Assembly: GCF_020009625.1 (NCBI RefSeq)
Contig: NZ_JAIHLP010000002.1
Location: forward strand, 2,976,001 to 3,040,000
Direction: 5' to 3'
DNA length: 64,000 nt
Origin: Leifsonia poae
GTDB taxonomy: Bacteria; Actinomycetota; Actinomycetes; Actinomycetales; Microbacteriaceae
The notes beneath the pieces are model-generated. The model had not been told where the DNA came from. It ran no database searches and saw only the letters and a program-made list of their open reading frames with translations. A program made the translations under genes and the position numbers. The number at the start of each line of letters is the position of its first letter. Positions within the stretch are counted from its first letter, which is position 1. Below are positions 18,954-27,836 of the stretch, one piece after another.

Positions 18954-19122
18954 TCAGGTACGGTCTCGCCCCACTCGAGCTGCACGGGTTGCGTCCCAGA
19001 ACTCGGTCTCGATCTGACCGTCCCTGCTGCTGAAACTCAGTTCGAGCACTCGGTCGGCACCGGCGATCTCCTGGAGGACCTCCACGGATGAGCCTGGTCG
19101 GCAGCACGATCGCGGCGGTCAT
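18954..19122 (-). pseudogene. Small frameshifted ORF coupled to the MMPL gene
   Basis: ATG 19122 overlaps the MMPL stop as ATGA and reads MTAAIVLPTRLI. Near 19086 the coding-like sequence moves to another frame (VEVLQEIAGADRVLELSF to the TGA at 18954-18956), which is acidic, hydrophobic and codon-biased like a real gene. Removing one C in the ATCCG at that point gives a continuous 55-residue protein. No family recognised; this may be chance. Confidence 0.3.
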
Positions 19123-21362
19123 ACAGGTTTCGGATGGTCTGGTTTCGCGTGCCGTCCGGTTCTCGTGTGCTCGTTGTCTGTTGCCGCTCGTGGGCTGGGT
19201 GCGCCGTGCTTCCAGAGTTTTGAGGGCCACCAGATGGCCCGGCCGATGTCGTATGAGACGGCCGGTACCAGCAGGGAGCGCACGATGACGGTGTCCAGTA
19301 GCACGCCGAATGCGACGATGAAAGCGAGCTGCACGAGGAAGAGGATCGGAATGACCGCCAGCGCGGCGAACGTCGCCGCCAGCACAATGCCGGCGGAGGT
19401 GATGACGCTGCCCGTCATTCCCAGGCCGCGCAGAATTCCTGGCCGGGTGCCGAGCTTCATCGATTCTTCGCGCACCCGGGTCATCAAGAAGATGTTGTAG
19501 TCGACACCGAGAGCGACGAGGAACACGAATCCGAACAACGGCACTGCCGCATCCGCACCGGGAAATCGGAACACGTGGTTGAACACGACCGCCGACACAC
19601 CCAGGGATGCCGCGTAGGAGACGGCCACGCTTCCGATCAGCAGCACGGGTGCCAGGATCGAACGCAACAGCAGCATGAGAATGAGCAGGATGACCAGCAG
19701 CACGATCGGGATGATCTTGACCAGATCGCTCTGCGCTGTCGTGTTCGTATCCAGTGCGGTGGCGGTCACCCCGCCGACCAGCACACCCGGATCGGTCTTG
19801 GGCAGTTGCGCCCGCAATACGCGGACGACCTTCTCGGCCGCATCCGAGTCCGGTTCGGTCGACAGCACCCCGTCGATCAGCACCCTGCCGTCTTTCACCA
19901 CCGGCTCAGACGTTGTGCCTGGCCGGTTGTTTCCGGTGTAGAAGGTCGCCGAGCTGATGCCCGTCGTTGTCTTGACGGCGGCCAGAGTCGCGTCGGCCTT
20001 CGAGCGGTCCGTGACGATGACCACAGGGCTGCCGGAGCCGGACGGGAAGTGCTTTGCCGCGACTTTCTGCCCGTCAACCGCGTTCGAGGCGGTGAGCACG
20101 ACATCGGTTTGCGGAACCCCGTTGGCCTGCAGTTGCAGCAGGCCCAGCGCACAGGCTCCCAAGACGAGAAGGGAGACGATCCAGGTGACTCGCGGGCGAC
20201 GGGCGATGAGGCCACCGACTCGCCTCCACAGGCCATGGATGCCCTCAAGGCCGCGAACAGCCTCGACGTGACCGTGTTCGAGGTCGTCGGATTCCTCGGC
20301 CGCATATTTCGGCCGGAACGGCCAAAACGCCGCCCGCCCGAAAAGGACCAGCAACACCGGCAACAGGCTCAGTGCCGCGAGCACGGCGAAGGCGATACCG
20401 ATAGTGCCGATCGGGCCCAGGGATTTGTTCGAGTTCAGGTCCGAGAACAGGAGACATAACAGGGCGATGATCACTGTCGCCCCGGATGCGACGATCGGCT
20501 CCAGTGCGGCCCGCCACGCCCGGCCGATCGCCGCCCACTTCGACTCGACGTGCCGCAGTGACTCCCGGTAGCGGGCCACCAATAGCAGCGAATAGTCGGT
20601 GGCGGCGCCGATGACCAGGATCGAGAGGATGCCCTGGCTTTGGCCGCTGAGCGTGATCCACCCCCAGCTGGCGAACGCATACACCAGCAAGATCGCTGCC
20701 GTCAGGGCGAAGATCGAGGTGAACAGCACCAGGAACGGCAACACGACCGACCGGTAGACCAGCAGCAGGATCAGGAAGACGGCGCCGGCCGCGACCAGCA
20801 GCAGAATGCCGTCGATCCCACCGAACGCATTGACCAGGTCGGCTGTCAGCCCGGCCGGACCGGTCACATACGCCGTGATCGATGCTGGAATGGCGTCAGT
20901 GACCGCAGTGCGAAGGTTCGCTACGACCGATTTGACGTTGTTGGTGTCGGTGACCGGCACAATGAATTCGACAGCCTTGCCGTCTTTCGACAGAATCGGG
21001 CCAGCCACCGATGTCCTGGCCGGCGGTTGTGATTTCTGCACCCCGTCGACGTCTCCGAGTTTTGCGCCGAGTTTCGCATACGACGCCAGGTCACTGTTCG
21101 GGATCCTCGACTCGGAGACGAGCACGACGATTGCGGGAATCGCCTTCGAGTCGGTGAACTGCTTCTGCAGCGTGTTCACCTTGGTGGATTCTGCGCTGGC
21201 CGGCAGGAAAGCGGCTTGGTCGTTGCTGGAGACCGAGGAGAGCTTGCCGAACGTAGGTCCGCCGAAGCTTGCCGCAGCCAGCCACACGATCAGCAGTACA
21301 GCGGGTAGAAGGATGCGCAGCCAGCGCGGGGGCGCCCAGTCGCGGCGGACTCTATTGTTCAT
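19119..21362 (-). CDS. MMPL/RND-family transporter
   Basis: 747 residues with the MMPL layout: a first TM helix at residues ~16-33, a large external domain (about 35-175), a block of five to six TM helices (LLLVAAGAVFLILLLVYR, AAILLVYAFASWGW, IIALLCLLF), a repeat of that arrangement, and a final TM bundle ending in a basic tail. Such proteins use proton force to export lipids or hydrophobic compounds. The GAATDYSLLLVARYRE and LGVDYNIFLMTRVREE segments carry the paired family motifs with intramembrane Asp-Tyr. It is transcribed divergently from a MarR gene, the common regulator-exporter arrangement. No strong Shine-Dalgarno precedes the ATG. Confidence 0.92.
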   Translation of the reverse strand: MNNRVRRDWAPPRWLRILLPAVLLIVWLAAASFGGPTFGKLSSVSSNDQAAFLPASAESTKVNTLQKQFTDSKAIPAIVVLVSESRIPNSDLASYAKLGAKLGDVDGVQKSQPPARTSVAGPILSKDGKAVEFIVPVTDTNNVKSVVANLRTAVTDAIPASITAYVTGPAGLTADLVNAFGGIDGILLLVAAGAVFLILLLVYRSVVLPFLVLFTSIFALTAAILLVYAFASWGWITLSGQSQGILSILVIGAATDYSLLLVARYRESLRHVESKWAAIGRAWRAALEPIVASGATVIIALLCLLFSDLNSNKSLGPIGTIGIAFAVLAALSLLPVLLVLFGRAAFWPFRPKYAAEESDDLEHGHVEAVRGLEGIHGLWRRVGGLIARRPRVTWIVSLLVLGACALGLLQLQANGVPQTDVVLTASNAVDGQKVAAKHFPSGSGSPVVIVTDRSKADATLAAVKTTTGISSATFYTGNNRPGTTSEPVVKDGRVLIDGVLSTEPDSDAAEKVVRVLRAQLPKTDPGVLVGGVTATALDTNTTAQSDLVKIIPIVLLVILLILMLLLRSILAPVLLIGSVAVSYAASLGVSAVVFNHVFRFPGADAAVPLFGFVFLVALGVDYNIFLMTRVREESMKLGTRPGILRGLGMTGSVITSAGIVLAATFAALAVIPILFLVQLAFIVAFGVLLDTVIVRSLLVPAVSYDIGRAIWWPSKLWKHGAPSPRAATDNEHTRTGRHAKPDHPKPV

Positions 21363-21477
21363 AGGAGTGTCGGGGCCTTTCCGGTGCGTATGCGATCAGA
21401 AGCATGCTGACAATCACCCACGACAGCGGGCCGCCGACAGCGACTCACAATTCATCATCGGCACCCCGTGACCGCTC

Positions 21478-21492
21478 AGCTAGCTTAGCTAA
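21478..21492. promoter_or_regulatory. Putative MarR operator
   Basis: Overlapping palindromes AGCTAGCT (21478-21485) and TTAGCTAA (21485-21492) lie in an AT-rich stretch between the divergent MMPL and marR genes. Confidence 0.45.
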
Positions 21493-21523
21493 TAAATAGC
21501 TCAGTAAGCATCATCTTTCGGAA

Positions 21524-21529
21524 TACAAT
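21524..21529 (+). promoter_or_regulatory. -10 element of marR
   Basis: TACAAT (five of six consensus bases) lies 6 nt before ATG 21536 and there is no Shine-Dalgarno, so the transcript is probably leaderless. Confidence 0.55.
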
Positions 21530-21535
21530 ACCCGT

Positions 21536-22336
21536 ATGCCTGAGCCTCGCAACACTCCTTCCGGCCTCGCCGATGCGATGCTCGACCCGCGCGTGATCGA
21601 CCCGCATCAGGAACTCGTCGATTACTCGGCCATGGATGAGGCCGAGATTGCGCAGATCACACGGGTGCTGATCGGCATCCGCCGCTGGCGCGAAACAGAA
21701 CAAGCCATCAGCTTCCAATCGCGCAACCACATGCGACTCAACGAGACAGACATGAAAGCGCTGCGCTTCCTCGTCGTCTCGAAGAACCAGAACCTCGTCG
21801 TCACCCCCGGCGCCCTCGCCGACCACCTGAACATCTCAACCGCATCAACAACGAAACTTCTCGATCGCCTGGCCGCGGCCGGTCACATCCAACGCTCGCC
21901 CCACCCGACCGACCGGCGAGCACTGATGATCACCATCACCAAGGACACACACGAACACGTCCGCGACACGGTCGGGCGAACCCACGCCCGCCGATTCGAC
22001 GTGGCCGCCCGCCTGAGTCCGGATGAGCGCGAAGTCGTCATCCGATTCCTCGGGAGCTCAGCGAAACCGGGGACCCGCCGCGTTCCGATGCTTGAGTGCG
22101 ATGCCAACCAGCTTCAACGTTTGGGCCGTTCCCATGACGCCAGCGGGCCGTCGATCGCGGTGAACAGAGGGTGCGGTTCGGGTATCCGAACTGCCTCCCA
22201 CAGTGTGGCGACATCAGGGCTGCGCTGCTCCAGCTTGGCCATCAGATGCAACCACTCGTACTGCAATTGTCCAACGGTGACCGGAATGAGTTCGGCAATG
22301 TGGTCGGACGGGCCGATCTTCGCCCGGTCGAAATGA
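21536..22336 (+). CDS. MarR-family regulator, 3' end apparently frameshifted
   Basis: The open frame codes 266 residues, but only the first ~172 are MarR-like: winged helix with LNETDMKALRFLV, TPGALADHLNISTASTTKLLDRLAAAGHIQRSPHPTDRRALMI. After FLGS the frame becomes antisense to the next gene and loses all family character. One extra G in the GGG at 22052-22054 would give FLGELSETGDPPRSDA followed by TGA 22093-22095, a normal MarR ending of about 186 residues that no longer overlaps the neighbour. The native gene is therefore probably 21536-22095. It likely represses the divergent MMPL exporter. Confidence 0.8.
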   Translation: MPEPRNTPSGLADAMLDPRVIDPHQELVDYSAMDEAEIAQITRVLIGIRRWRETEQAISFQSRNHMRLNETDMKALRFLVVSKNQNLVVTPGALADHLNISTASTTKLLDRLAAAGHIQRSPHPTDRRALMITITKDTHEHVRDTVGRTHARRFDVAARLSPDEREVVIRFLGSSAKPGTRRVPMLECDANQLQRLGRSHDASGPSIAVNRGCGSGIRTASHSVATSGLRCSSLAIRCNHSYCNCPTVTGMSSAMWSDGPIFARSK

Positions 22337-22551
22337 TACCCGCGGGACTCTGCCTCGTCGGCGATACCAGACAAGTACGCCGAGACGGCACATGCGGGAC
22401 GCAGTTGACTGCGGAACCGTTCCAATTGCGGATGGTGACCATATCCGCTCCCCGGTCTGTCGAGCACGGCTTGGGCCAGTAATCCCTCGCGCCAGCAGGC
22501 GGTCAATGCCTGCCGATCAAAATAACGCGGATGAACCGACCACAACCTCAC
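22114..22551 (-). CDS. Pyrimidine-dimer DNA glycosylase/endonuclease V family protein
   Basis: 145 residues of the T4 endonuclease V-like (Pyr_excise) family: RLWSVHPRYFDRQALTACWREGLLAQAVL at the N-terminus, HPQLERFR, AYLSGIADEAESRGYHFD in the middle, and HPLFTAIDGPLASWE at the end. These proteins cut at UV-induced pyrimidine dimers using the N-terminal amine. GTG 22551 makes the protein begin V-R-L-W as relatives do; a TTG nine bases earlier is the alternative. It converges with marR. Confidence 0.8.
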   Translation of the reverse strand: MRLWSVHPRYFDRQALTACWREGLLAQAVLDRPGSGYGHHPQLERFRSQLRPACAVSAYLSGIADEAESRGYHFDRAKIGPSDHIAELIPVTVGQLQYEWLHLMAKLEQRSPDVATLWEAVRIPEPHPLFTAIDGPLASWERPKR

Positions 22552-22957
22552 AACAAGCAAGGTTAGCGGCGCTCGATGAGCGACGTGCCGTTTCCTATGC
22601 TCGGGGTGAGAGCCAGTGAGGCTCGAGCGGCACCTGGTCGGCCGACAATGCGCCCGCTGCGCCGTCCGCGGGGCTCACGACGATATGCGTGCGACCCGCG
22701 ATACCGCCGGCTCGTTGGGCACGGTGACCGCTCGGCGGTCTCTGCGAATCCTGACAATCGTCGCCCGGAACGGGGCCGACGCGCGTTCCCGGGGTGAGGC
22801 CGGGCGCTCGACGGGGTCGGTCTCCCCCGGATGGGGGCGAGATGAGGGGCGCCGCCGCTCGGCCCAGGCGAGTTCTCCCAGCCCCCTTTCCTAGCGTGGG
22901 CACGCCGGGAACGTCCCGAGCCGCACGTGCCGCAGCCACCCAGGGAAGAGGTTCGCC
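22552..22957. other. Intergenic region without a recognised gene
   Basis: About 400 bp upstream of the LCP gene. Frames in it are short, Arg-rich and unconvincing. TAGCGT at 22892-22897 resembles the -10 elements seen elsewhere in the window and could drive the LCP gene 60 bp downstream. Confidence 0.5.
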
Positions 22958-24247
22958 ATGAGTTCACCGACACCGGACGAGGGACACCCCACGGCCCACC
23001 GCCGCGCGAGCGGGCCGAGCCCCCGGGTGCGGCGGCGGCGGCGCATCGTCGCGATCGTCGCCGGTTCGGTAGCCCTGCTGCTCGTGGTGACGGTCGGCTT
23101 CGTGATCTACAAATACAACGATCTCTCCAACGGGATCCACCGATCGTCCATCGTTCTGCCGACGGCGTCGGGGAAGCCGGGTGTGCCCCAGAACACAGGG
23201 GAGACGAACATCCTGATCATGGGGCTGGACAGCCGACTCGACGAGAACGGGAACCCGTTGCCGGCCACTGTGTACAACGCACTGCACGCCGGCGACGGTT
23301 CCGACGGCGGGTACAACACCAATGTGCTGATGCTCGTGCACATCCCGGCCGGGGGCGGCAAAGCCGTCGGCATCTCGATCCCGCGCGACGACTATGCGGC
23401 GCTCGCCGGCAGCCCGGACGGCGTCTCGATGTCGAAGATCAAGGAGGCGTACGGTCTGGAGCTCGACGACAAGCTGAAGGCCCTCGTCAACGCCGGCGGC
23501 ATCAGCCGGGCCGATGCGTACCAGCAGGCTCGCGCCGCGGCCCGCCAGACCGAGATCACCACCGTTTCGAACTTTCTGGGCGGCGTCACGATCAACCATT
23601 TCATCGAGGTGACGATGGCCGCGTTCTACCAGATCGCCGTGGCGGTGCAGCCGATCACCGTGTGCCTCAACGAGGCGACCTCAGACATCTACTCGGGAGC
23701 CGACTTCCCGGCCGGGGTGCAGCAGCTGAGCGCATCCCAGGCCGTCAGTTTCGTGCGCCAGCGGCGCGACACGAGCGGATCCGGTCTCGACTTCACCGAC
23801 CTCGACCGTGATCGGCGCCAGCAGGCGTTCATCGTCTCCCTGGCCTACAAGCTCAAACAGGCCGACACCTTCACGAACCTCGGCACACTGCAGACCCTGA
23901 TCGACACGGCGAAGCAGAACATCGCCCTCGACTCCGGCTTCGACCTGCTCAGCTTCGCGCAGCAGGCGTCCCGTCTCGCCGGCGGGAACATCAGCTTCAC
24001 CACGCTTCCCATCACGGGGTACGCGACGAGGAACGGTGAGGATGTCAACCTCGTCGACCTCGACCAGATCCACACGATGGTCGCGCAGCTCCTCTCCGAC
24101 CATCCGACATCGTCGCCGACACCGAAGACGACCGGGGGCGGCGCGTCGTCATCGACGCCGGCCGCGGTGGCCGCGACGCCGGGGCAGAACGTGTACACCG
24201 ATCCCGCCACGCCGTTGCAATCCGGCAGCATCCCCTGTGTGAAGTGA
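22958..24247 (+). CDS. LytR-CpsA-Psr (LCP) family wall-polymer ligase
   Basis: 429 residues. A basic cytoplasmic N-terminus and one TM helix (about 28-50) are followed by an extracellular LCP domain: ILIMGLDSRLD, then GISIPRDDYA (the Arg-Asp pair that binds the lipid-linked pyrophosphate), INHFIEV and FVRQRRD. These enzymes transfer undecaprenyl-linked glycopolymers to peptidoglycan. The C-terminus is a Ser/Thr/Pro-rich tail. GAAGAGG lies 6 nt before the ATG. It stands alone. Confidence 0.92.
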   Translation: MSSPTPDEGHPTAHRRASGPSPRVRRRRRIVAIVAGSVALLLVVTVGFVIYKYNDLSNGIHRSSIVLPTASGKPGVPQNTGETNILIMGLDSRLDENGNPLPATVYNALHAGDGSDGGYNTNVLMLVHIPAGGGKAVGISIPRDDYAALAGSPDGVSMSKIKEAYGLELDDKLKALVNAGGISRADAYQQARAAARQTEITTVSNFLGGVTINHFIEVTMAAFYQIAVAVQPITVCLNEATSDIYSGADFPAGVQQLSASQAVSFVRQRRDTSGSGLDFTDLDRDRRQQAFIVSLAYKLKQADTFTNLGTLQTLIDTAKQNIALDSGFDLLSFAQQASRLAGGNISFTTLPITGYATRNGEDVNLVDLDQIHTMVAQLLSDHPTSSPTPKTTGGGASSSTPAAVAATPGQNVYTDPATPLQSGSIPCVK

Positions 24248-24309
24248 CAGGCGCGACTGTGTCGCTCACAGGCCACCTGGCGTTCACCGACCGGTGCTAC
24301 GGTGGGCGC

Positions 24310-24478
24310 AGCAGAACTTCGTTAGGCGAGGCTCCTGCACGAACACAGGCCACTGATCTGACGACGTCGAGAGACGCCCAAGATCAGGACAGGTTTCCCC
24401 GGCTTAAGGGGTGACCCCAAGTGGCTTCCCGCCCCGGCGGGACACGTCGTGCAGTGCCGAAGCTCTTACATGGGAGTC
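24310..24478 (+). promoter_or_regulatory. M-box (ykoK) Mg2+ riboswitch
   Basis: The conserved M-box blocks are present in order: CTTCGTTAGGCGAGGCTCCT (24317-24336), a GTCGAGAGACGCC block (24366-24378), a CTTAAG block near 24403, and CAGTGCCGAAGCTCT at 24452-24466. The long-range stem GCACGA/TCGTGC closes around the core. The Bacillus subtilis mgtE leader has the same blocks. It lies 170 bp upstream of a two-gene ABC transporter, which it should switch off at high Mg2+. Confidence 0.88.
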
Positions 24479-24545
24479 GCGGGCGTCTCTTCGAGGCGAC
24501 CACTGGCCGGCGTGTGTGTCTGCACCGGAGTGGAAGGAGGCCGCC

Positions 24546-24800
24546 GTGAGCGAAGACCATAGTCCGTCGGGCACAGCCCGCGATCACGTCCCCTGTTCCT
24601 CGGTCGACCTGCGACACCTGCGGGTCGGCTCCCTCCGGAGGTTCGACAATGCCACTCCTGCGCACTGTTCCCGGTGCCGGCACGCTCCGGCGTGTGCGAC
24701 TTCGCTGGGTCGACCTGGCGGTCGCCGTCGCGGTCATCGTTCTGCTCTATCTTGTGCTCGAAGCGGGCGCGGGGGCGACCGCGCCGCTCAGACTCGCTGA
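24546..24800 (+). CDS. Possible leader ORF between M-box and permease
   Basis: GTG 24546 has a near-perfect GGAAGGAGG 5 nt upstream, better than most genes here, and opens an 84-residue frame that ends inside the permease gene in another frame. It begins SEDHSPSGTARDHVPCSS. The overlap makes it an unlikely stable protein, but translating it could affect access to the permease start. Alternatively the site is a coincidence. Confidence 0.25.
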   Translation: MSEDHSPSGTARDHVPCSSVDLRHLRVGSLRRFDNATPAHCSRCRHAPACATSLGRPGGRRRGHRSALSCARSGRGGDRAAQTR

Positions 24801-26385
24801 GGTCCCCTCCTCGATCTCCACCGATCCCGCCGAACTGCCCTACTACGCGCTGAGGTCGCTGTTCAGGATGTTCGCGGGCCTGGCCGCGTCGATCGTGTTC
24901 ACGTTCATCGTGGCGACGGCCGCCGCGCGCATACCCCGGGCCGAGAAGATCATCCTTCCCGCCCTGGACATTCTGCAGTCGGTGCCGATCCTCGGCTTCC
25001 TCTCGGTCACCGTGACCGGGTTCATCGCGCTGTTCCCCGGTTCGGCACTGGGGCTCGAATCCGCCGCCGTGTTCGCGATCTTCACCTCGCAGGTGTGGAA
25101 CATGACGTTCTCCTTCTACTCCTCGCTCACCAGCCAGCCCAAAGACCTCGACGAGGCATCGCGCCTGATGCGGCTGACGAAGTGGCAGCGGTTCTGGAAG
25201 CTCGATGTGCCGTCGGGGATGATCCCGCTGGTGTGGAACGGGATGATGAGCTTCGGCGGCGCCTGGTTCTTCCTGGCCGCCTCCGAAGCCATCACGGTCA
25301 ACAATCACAGCTACGCGCTGCCGGGCGTCGGAGCGTATGTGGCCGCCGCCGTGCAGAACGGTCAGCTCGACCGGGTCGGCTACGCGATCATCACGATGGC
25401 GGTGATGGTGCTCGGCGTGAACTTCCTGTTCTGGCGGCCGCTCGTGGCCTGGGCGGAGAAGTTCCGTCAGGAGGACACGGCCGCGACCGACCGCCCCACG
25501 AGCCTCGTGCTCACCGCTCTCAACCGCTCCCTGCTCCCACGCGCGATCGGCCGCGGTCTGCGGCCGATCGGCCGGGCATTCGACACCATCACCCGGCCGT
25601 TCGGGGTCGCCGATCGGCCCCTCTTCGTTCCTGCGTCGCGGCGACGCGTCATGGATGTGCTGGTGACGGTGATCGTCCTCGCCGCGATCCTCTACGGGGC
25701 GTACCGCGCCCTGGACTTCGTCGGCGCCACACTCGGATTCGGTGCGTTCGCTGAGGCGTTCGGCCTCGGCGCGGTGACGATGCTGCGGGTCGTGGTCATC
25801 CTCATCGTCTCGACGGTGATCTGGGTGCCGGTGGGGGTGTGGATCGGGATGAATCCCCGGATCAGCCGCCTGGCGCAGCCGATCGTGCAACTGCTGGCGA
25901 GCTTTCCGGCGAACTTCCTCTTCCCGTTCGCGATCGCGTTCTTCGTCGCATCCGGCATCTCGCTCGACGTGGGCGGGGTGCTGCTGATGGCGCTCGGCTC
26001 CCAGTGGTACATCCTCTTCAACGTCATCGCCGGCGCCAGCGCCATCCCCACCGACCTGCGGCAAGCGCTGGACAGTTTCGGTGTCGGCCGGGTGCAGCGC
26101 TGGCGTCGGTTGATCCTCCCGGCGATCTTCCCCGCCTACGTCACGGGCGGGATCACCGCCGCCGGCGGCGCCTGGAACGCGTCGATCGTCGCCGAGGTCG
26201 TCACATACAACCACCACACGTACACGGCCACCGGCCTCGGGTCCTACATCGCGGCGGCGACCCAGCACGGTGATATGGCGCGCGTCCTCGTGGGCGTCAT
26301 CGTCATGTCGGTCTTCGTCGTCGGCCTGAACAGGCTGTTCTGGCGGCGGCTCTACCGCGTGGCCGAGAAACGCTTCACCCTGTAA
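24649..26385 (+). CDS. Fused double ABC transporter permease (NitT/TauT-like)
   Basis: 578 residues made of two binding-protein-dependent permease domains in tandem (about 20-270 and 320-578), each with about six TM helices and an EAA-type loop: DEASRLMRLTKWQRFWKLDVPSG and RQALDSFGVGRVQRWRRLILPA. Nitrate/sulfonate/taurine permeases are the nearest relatives in style. No binding protein is encoded nearby, and the M-box leader implies that the cargo is Mg2+ or a Mg2+-linked solute. GGAGG lies 7 nt before the ATG. The ATPase gene follows after 14 bp. Confidence 0.88.
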   Translation: MPLLRTVPGAGTLRRVRLRWVDLAVAVAVIVLLYLVLEAGAGATAPLRLAEVPSSISTDPAELPYYALRSLFRMFAGLAASIVFTFIVATAAARIPRAEKIILPALDILQSVPILGFLSVTVTGFIALFPGSALGLESAAVFAIFTSQVWNMTFSFYSSLTSQPKDLDEASRLMRLTKWQRFWKLDVPSGMIPLVWNGMMSFGGAWFFLAASEAITVNNHSYALPGVGAYVAAAVQNGQLDRVGYAIITMAVMVLGVNFLFWRPLVAWAEKFRQEDTAATDRPTSLVLTALNRSLLPRAIGRGLRPIGRAFDTITRPFGVADRPLFVPASRRRVMDVLVTVIVLAAILYGAYRALDFVGATLGFGAFAEAFGLGAVTMLRVVVILIVSTVIWVPVGVWIGMNPRISRLAQPIVQLLASFPANFLFPFAIAFFVASGISLDVGGVLLMALGSQWYILFNVIAGASAIPTDLRQALDSFGVGRVQRWRRLILPAIFPAYVTGGITAAGGAWNASIVAEVVTYNHHTYTATGLGSYIAAATQHGDMARVLVGVIVMSVFVVGLNRLFWRRLYRVAEKRFTL

Positions 26386-26399
26386 GGAGGCACCGAGAA

Positions 26400-27716
26400 A
26401 TGACCGAAGTACTCATCGATGTCAGCGAGGTCGACAAGTCGTTCGCCACCGACGGCGGCGAGAAGGCGGTGCTCTCCGGCATCAGCCTGACCATCCGCGA
26501 CGGGGAGATCGTCGCCCTTCTCGGCCGCTCCGGGTCGGGCAAGAGCACACTCGTCCGCTGCATCGCCGGACTCATCGCACCCACCTCGGGCAGCGTCACC
26601 TTCCGAGGGGTCCCGCTGAACGGCGCGAATCCGGGAACCGCGCTGGTCTTCCAGTCGTTCGCTCTGCTCCCGTGGCTGACCGTGCTCGAGAACGTCGAAC
26701 TCGGCCTCGAGGCGAAGGGCGTCGCCCCCGCACTCCGCCGCGAGCGCGCGCTCCAGGCGATCGACGTGATCGGCCTCGACGGGTTCGAGTCCGCGTACCC
26801 GAAAGAGCTGTCGGGCGGGATGCGGCAGCGCGTCGGCTTCGCCCGCGCGCTCGTCGTCGAACCCGATGTGCTCCTGATGGACGAGCCGTTCTCCGCCCTC
26901 GATGTGCTCACCAGCGAGAACCTGCGATCGGAGCTCGTGCGGATGTGGAGCGACGGCTCTATGCCCACCCGAACGGCCCTGATCGTCACGCACAACATCG
27001 AAGAGGCGATTCAGCTCGCCGACCGGGTGATCGTCCTGGACTCGAACCCGGGCCGCATCAAAGCCGAGCTCGTGGTCGATCTCGCGCAGCCCCGCGACCG
27101 CCGGAGCCCCGAATTCGAGGCCCTCGTCGATCGGGTGTACAGCATCCTCACCGGTCAGAAGGCGGAACCCCGTGCCGGTGGCGCAGCCGCACCGTCGGCC
27201 CCCGGCGCCGCCGAGCCCGGCCTCGACGTTCCGCTTCCCGCCGCCAGCACCGGCTCCCTCGGCGGTCTGGTCGACCTTCTCGCCTCCCACGGCGGAAGCG
27301 AGAGCCTGGCCGAGATCGCCGACGAACTGCGTTATGAGATCGACGACCTGCTCCCGGTCGTCGATGCGGCCCAATTGCTGAAACTGGCCCGACCGCAGGG
27401 TACGGAGCTGCGCATCACGGAGCAGGGCCGCCGCTACGCCGCCGCCGACCCGCTCCGCGCCAAAGAACAGTTCGCCACGCTCGCGACCGAGGCCGCGCCC
27501 CTCGTGAGGCGGATCGTGCGCGACCTCCGGCACAGCGCATCCGAGGCGATCCGCGCCGACGACGTGCTCGCCGAGCTCAAGACGTTCTATGGCGACGACG
27601 ATGCGCAGCGGCAGCTCGACACCGCCATCGACTGGGGGCGGTACGGCGAGCTCTTCGAGTTCGACGCCGACACCGACCGGCTCCTGCTGCCCACCCACCC
27701 GGACGCTCAGCAGTAG
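26400..27716 (+). CDS. ABC transporter ATPase with AAA-associated C-terminal domain
   Basis: 438 residues. The nucleotide-binding domain has Walker A GRSGSGKST at residue 42, signature LSGGMRQRVGFARAL, Walker B VLLMDEPFSALD and the H-loop VTHN. A Pro/Ala linker leads to a C-terminal helical domain from about residue 275 (LGGLVDLLASHGGSESL through FEFDADTDRLLL) found on a subset of nitrate/taurine-type ATPases. The TAAGGAGG overlapping the permease stop serves as its ribosome site. It forms one M-box-controlled operon with the permease. Confidence 0.9.
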   Translation: MTEVLIDVSEVDKSFATDGGEKAVLSGISLTIRDGEIVALLGRSGSGKSTLVRCIAGLIAPTSGSVTFRGVPLNGANPGTALVFQSFALLPWLTVLENVELGLEAKGVAPALRRERALQAIDVIGLDGFESAYPKELSGGMRQRVGFARALVVEPDVLLMDEPFSALDVLTSENLRSELVRMWSDGSMPTRTALIVTHNIEEAIQLADRVIVLDSNPGRIKAELVVDLAQPRDRRSPEFEALVDRVYSILTGQKAEPRAGGAAAPSAPGAAEPGLDVPLPAASTGSLGGLVDLLASHGGSESLAEIADELRYEIDDLLPVVDAAQLLKLARPQGTELRITEQGRRYAAADPLRAKEQFATLATEAAPLVRRIVRDLRHSASEAIRADDVLAELKTFYGDDDAQRQLDTAIDWGRYGELFEFDADTDRLLLPTHPDAQQ

Positions 27717-27737
27717 GGCGCCGGCTCACTGCCCTGG

Positions 27738-27767
27738 TTGCCGCGGCGGGTCGTAGATAGTTAGTAT
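27738..27767 (+). promoter_or_regulatory. Promoter of the YbhB-like gene
   Basis: TTGCCG (27738-27743), 18-bp spacer, TAGTAT (27762-27767), in the gap after the ABC operon. Confidence 0.5.
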
Positions 27768-27836
27768 TACTTATGAGTCGTGCCGACGCCTCCCCGATCC
27801 CGATCCCGATCCCGCTTCCGGAAAGGATGCGACCCC

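Noticed and set aside
27794..27812. CCGATC triple repeat in the YbhB-like gene leader
   Set aside because: Very short; a 6-bp period would not shift a frame. Probably chance.
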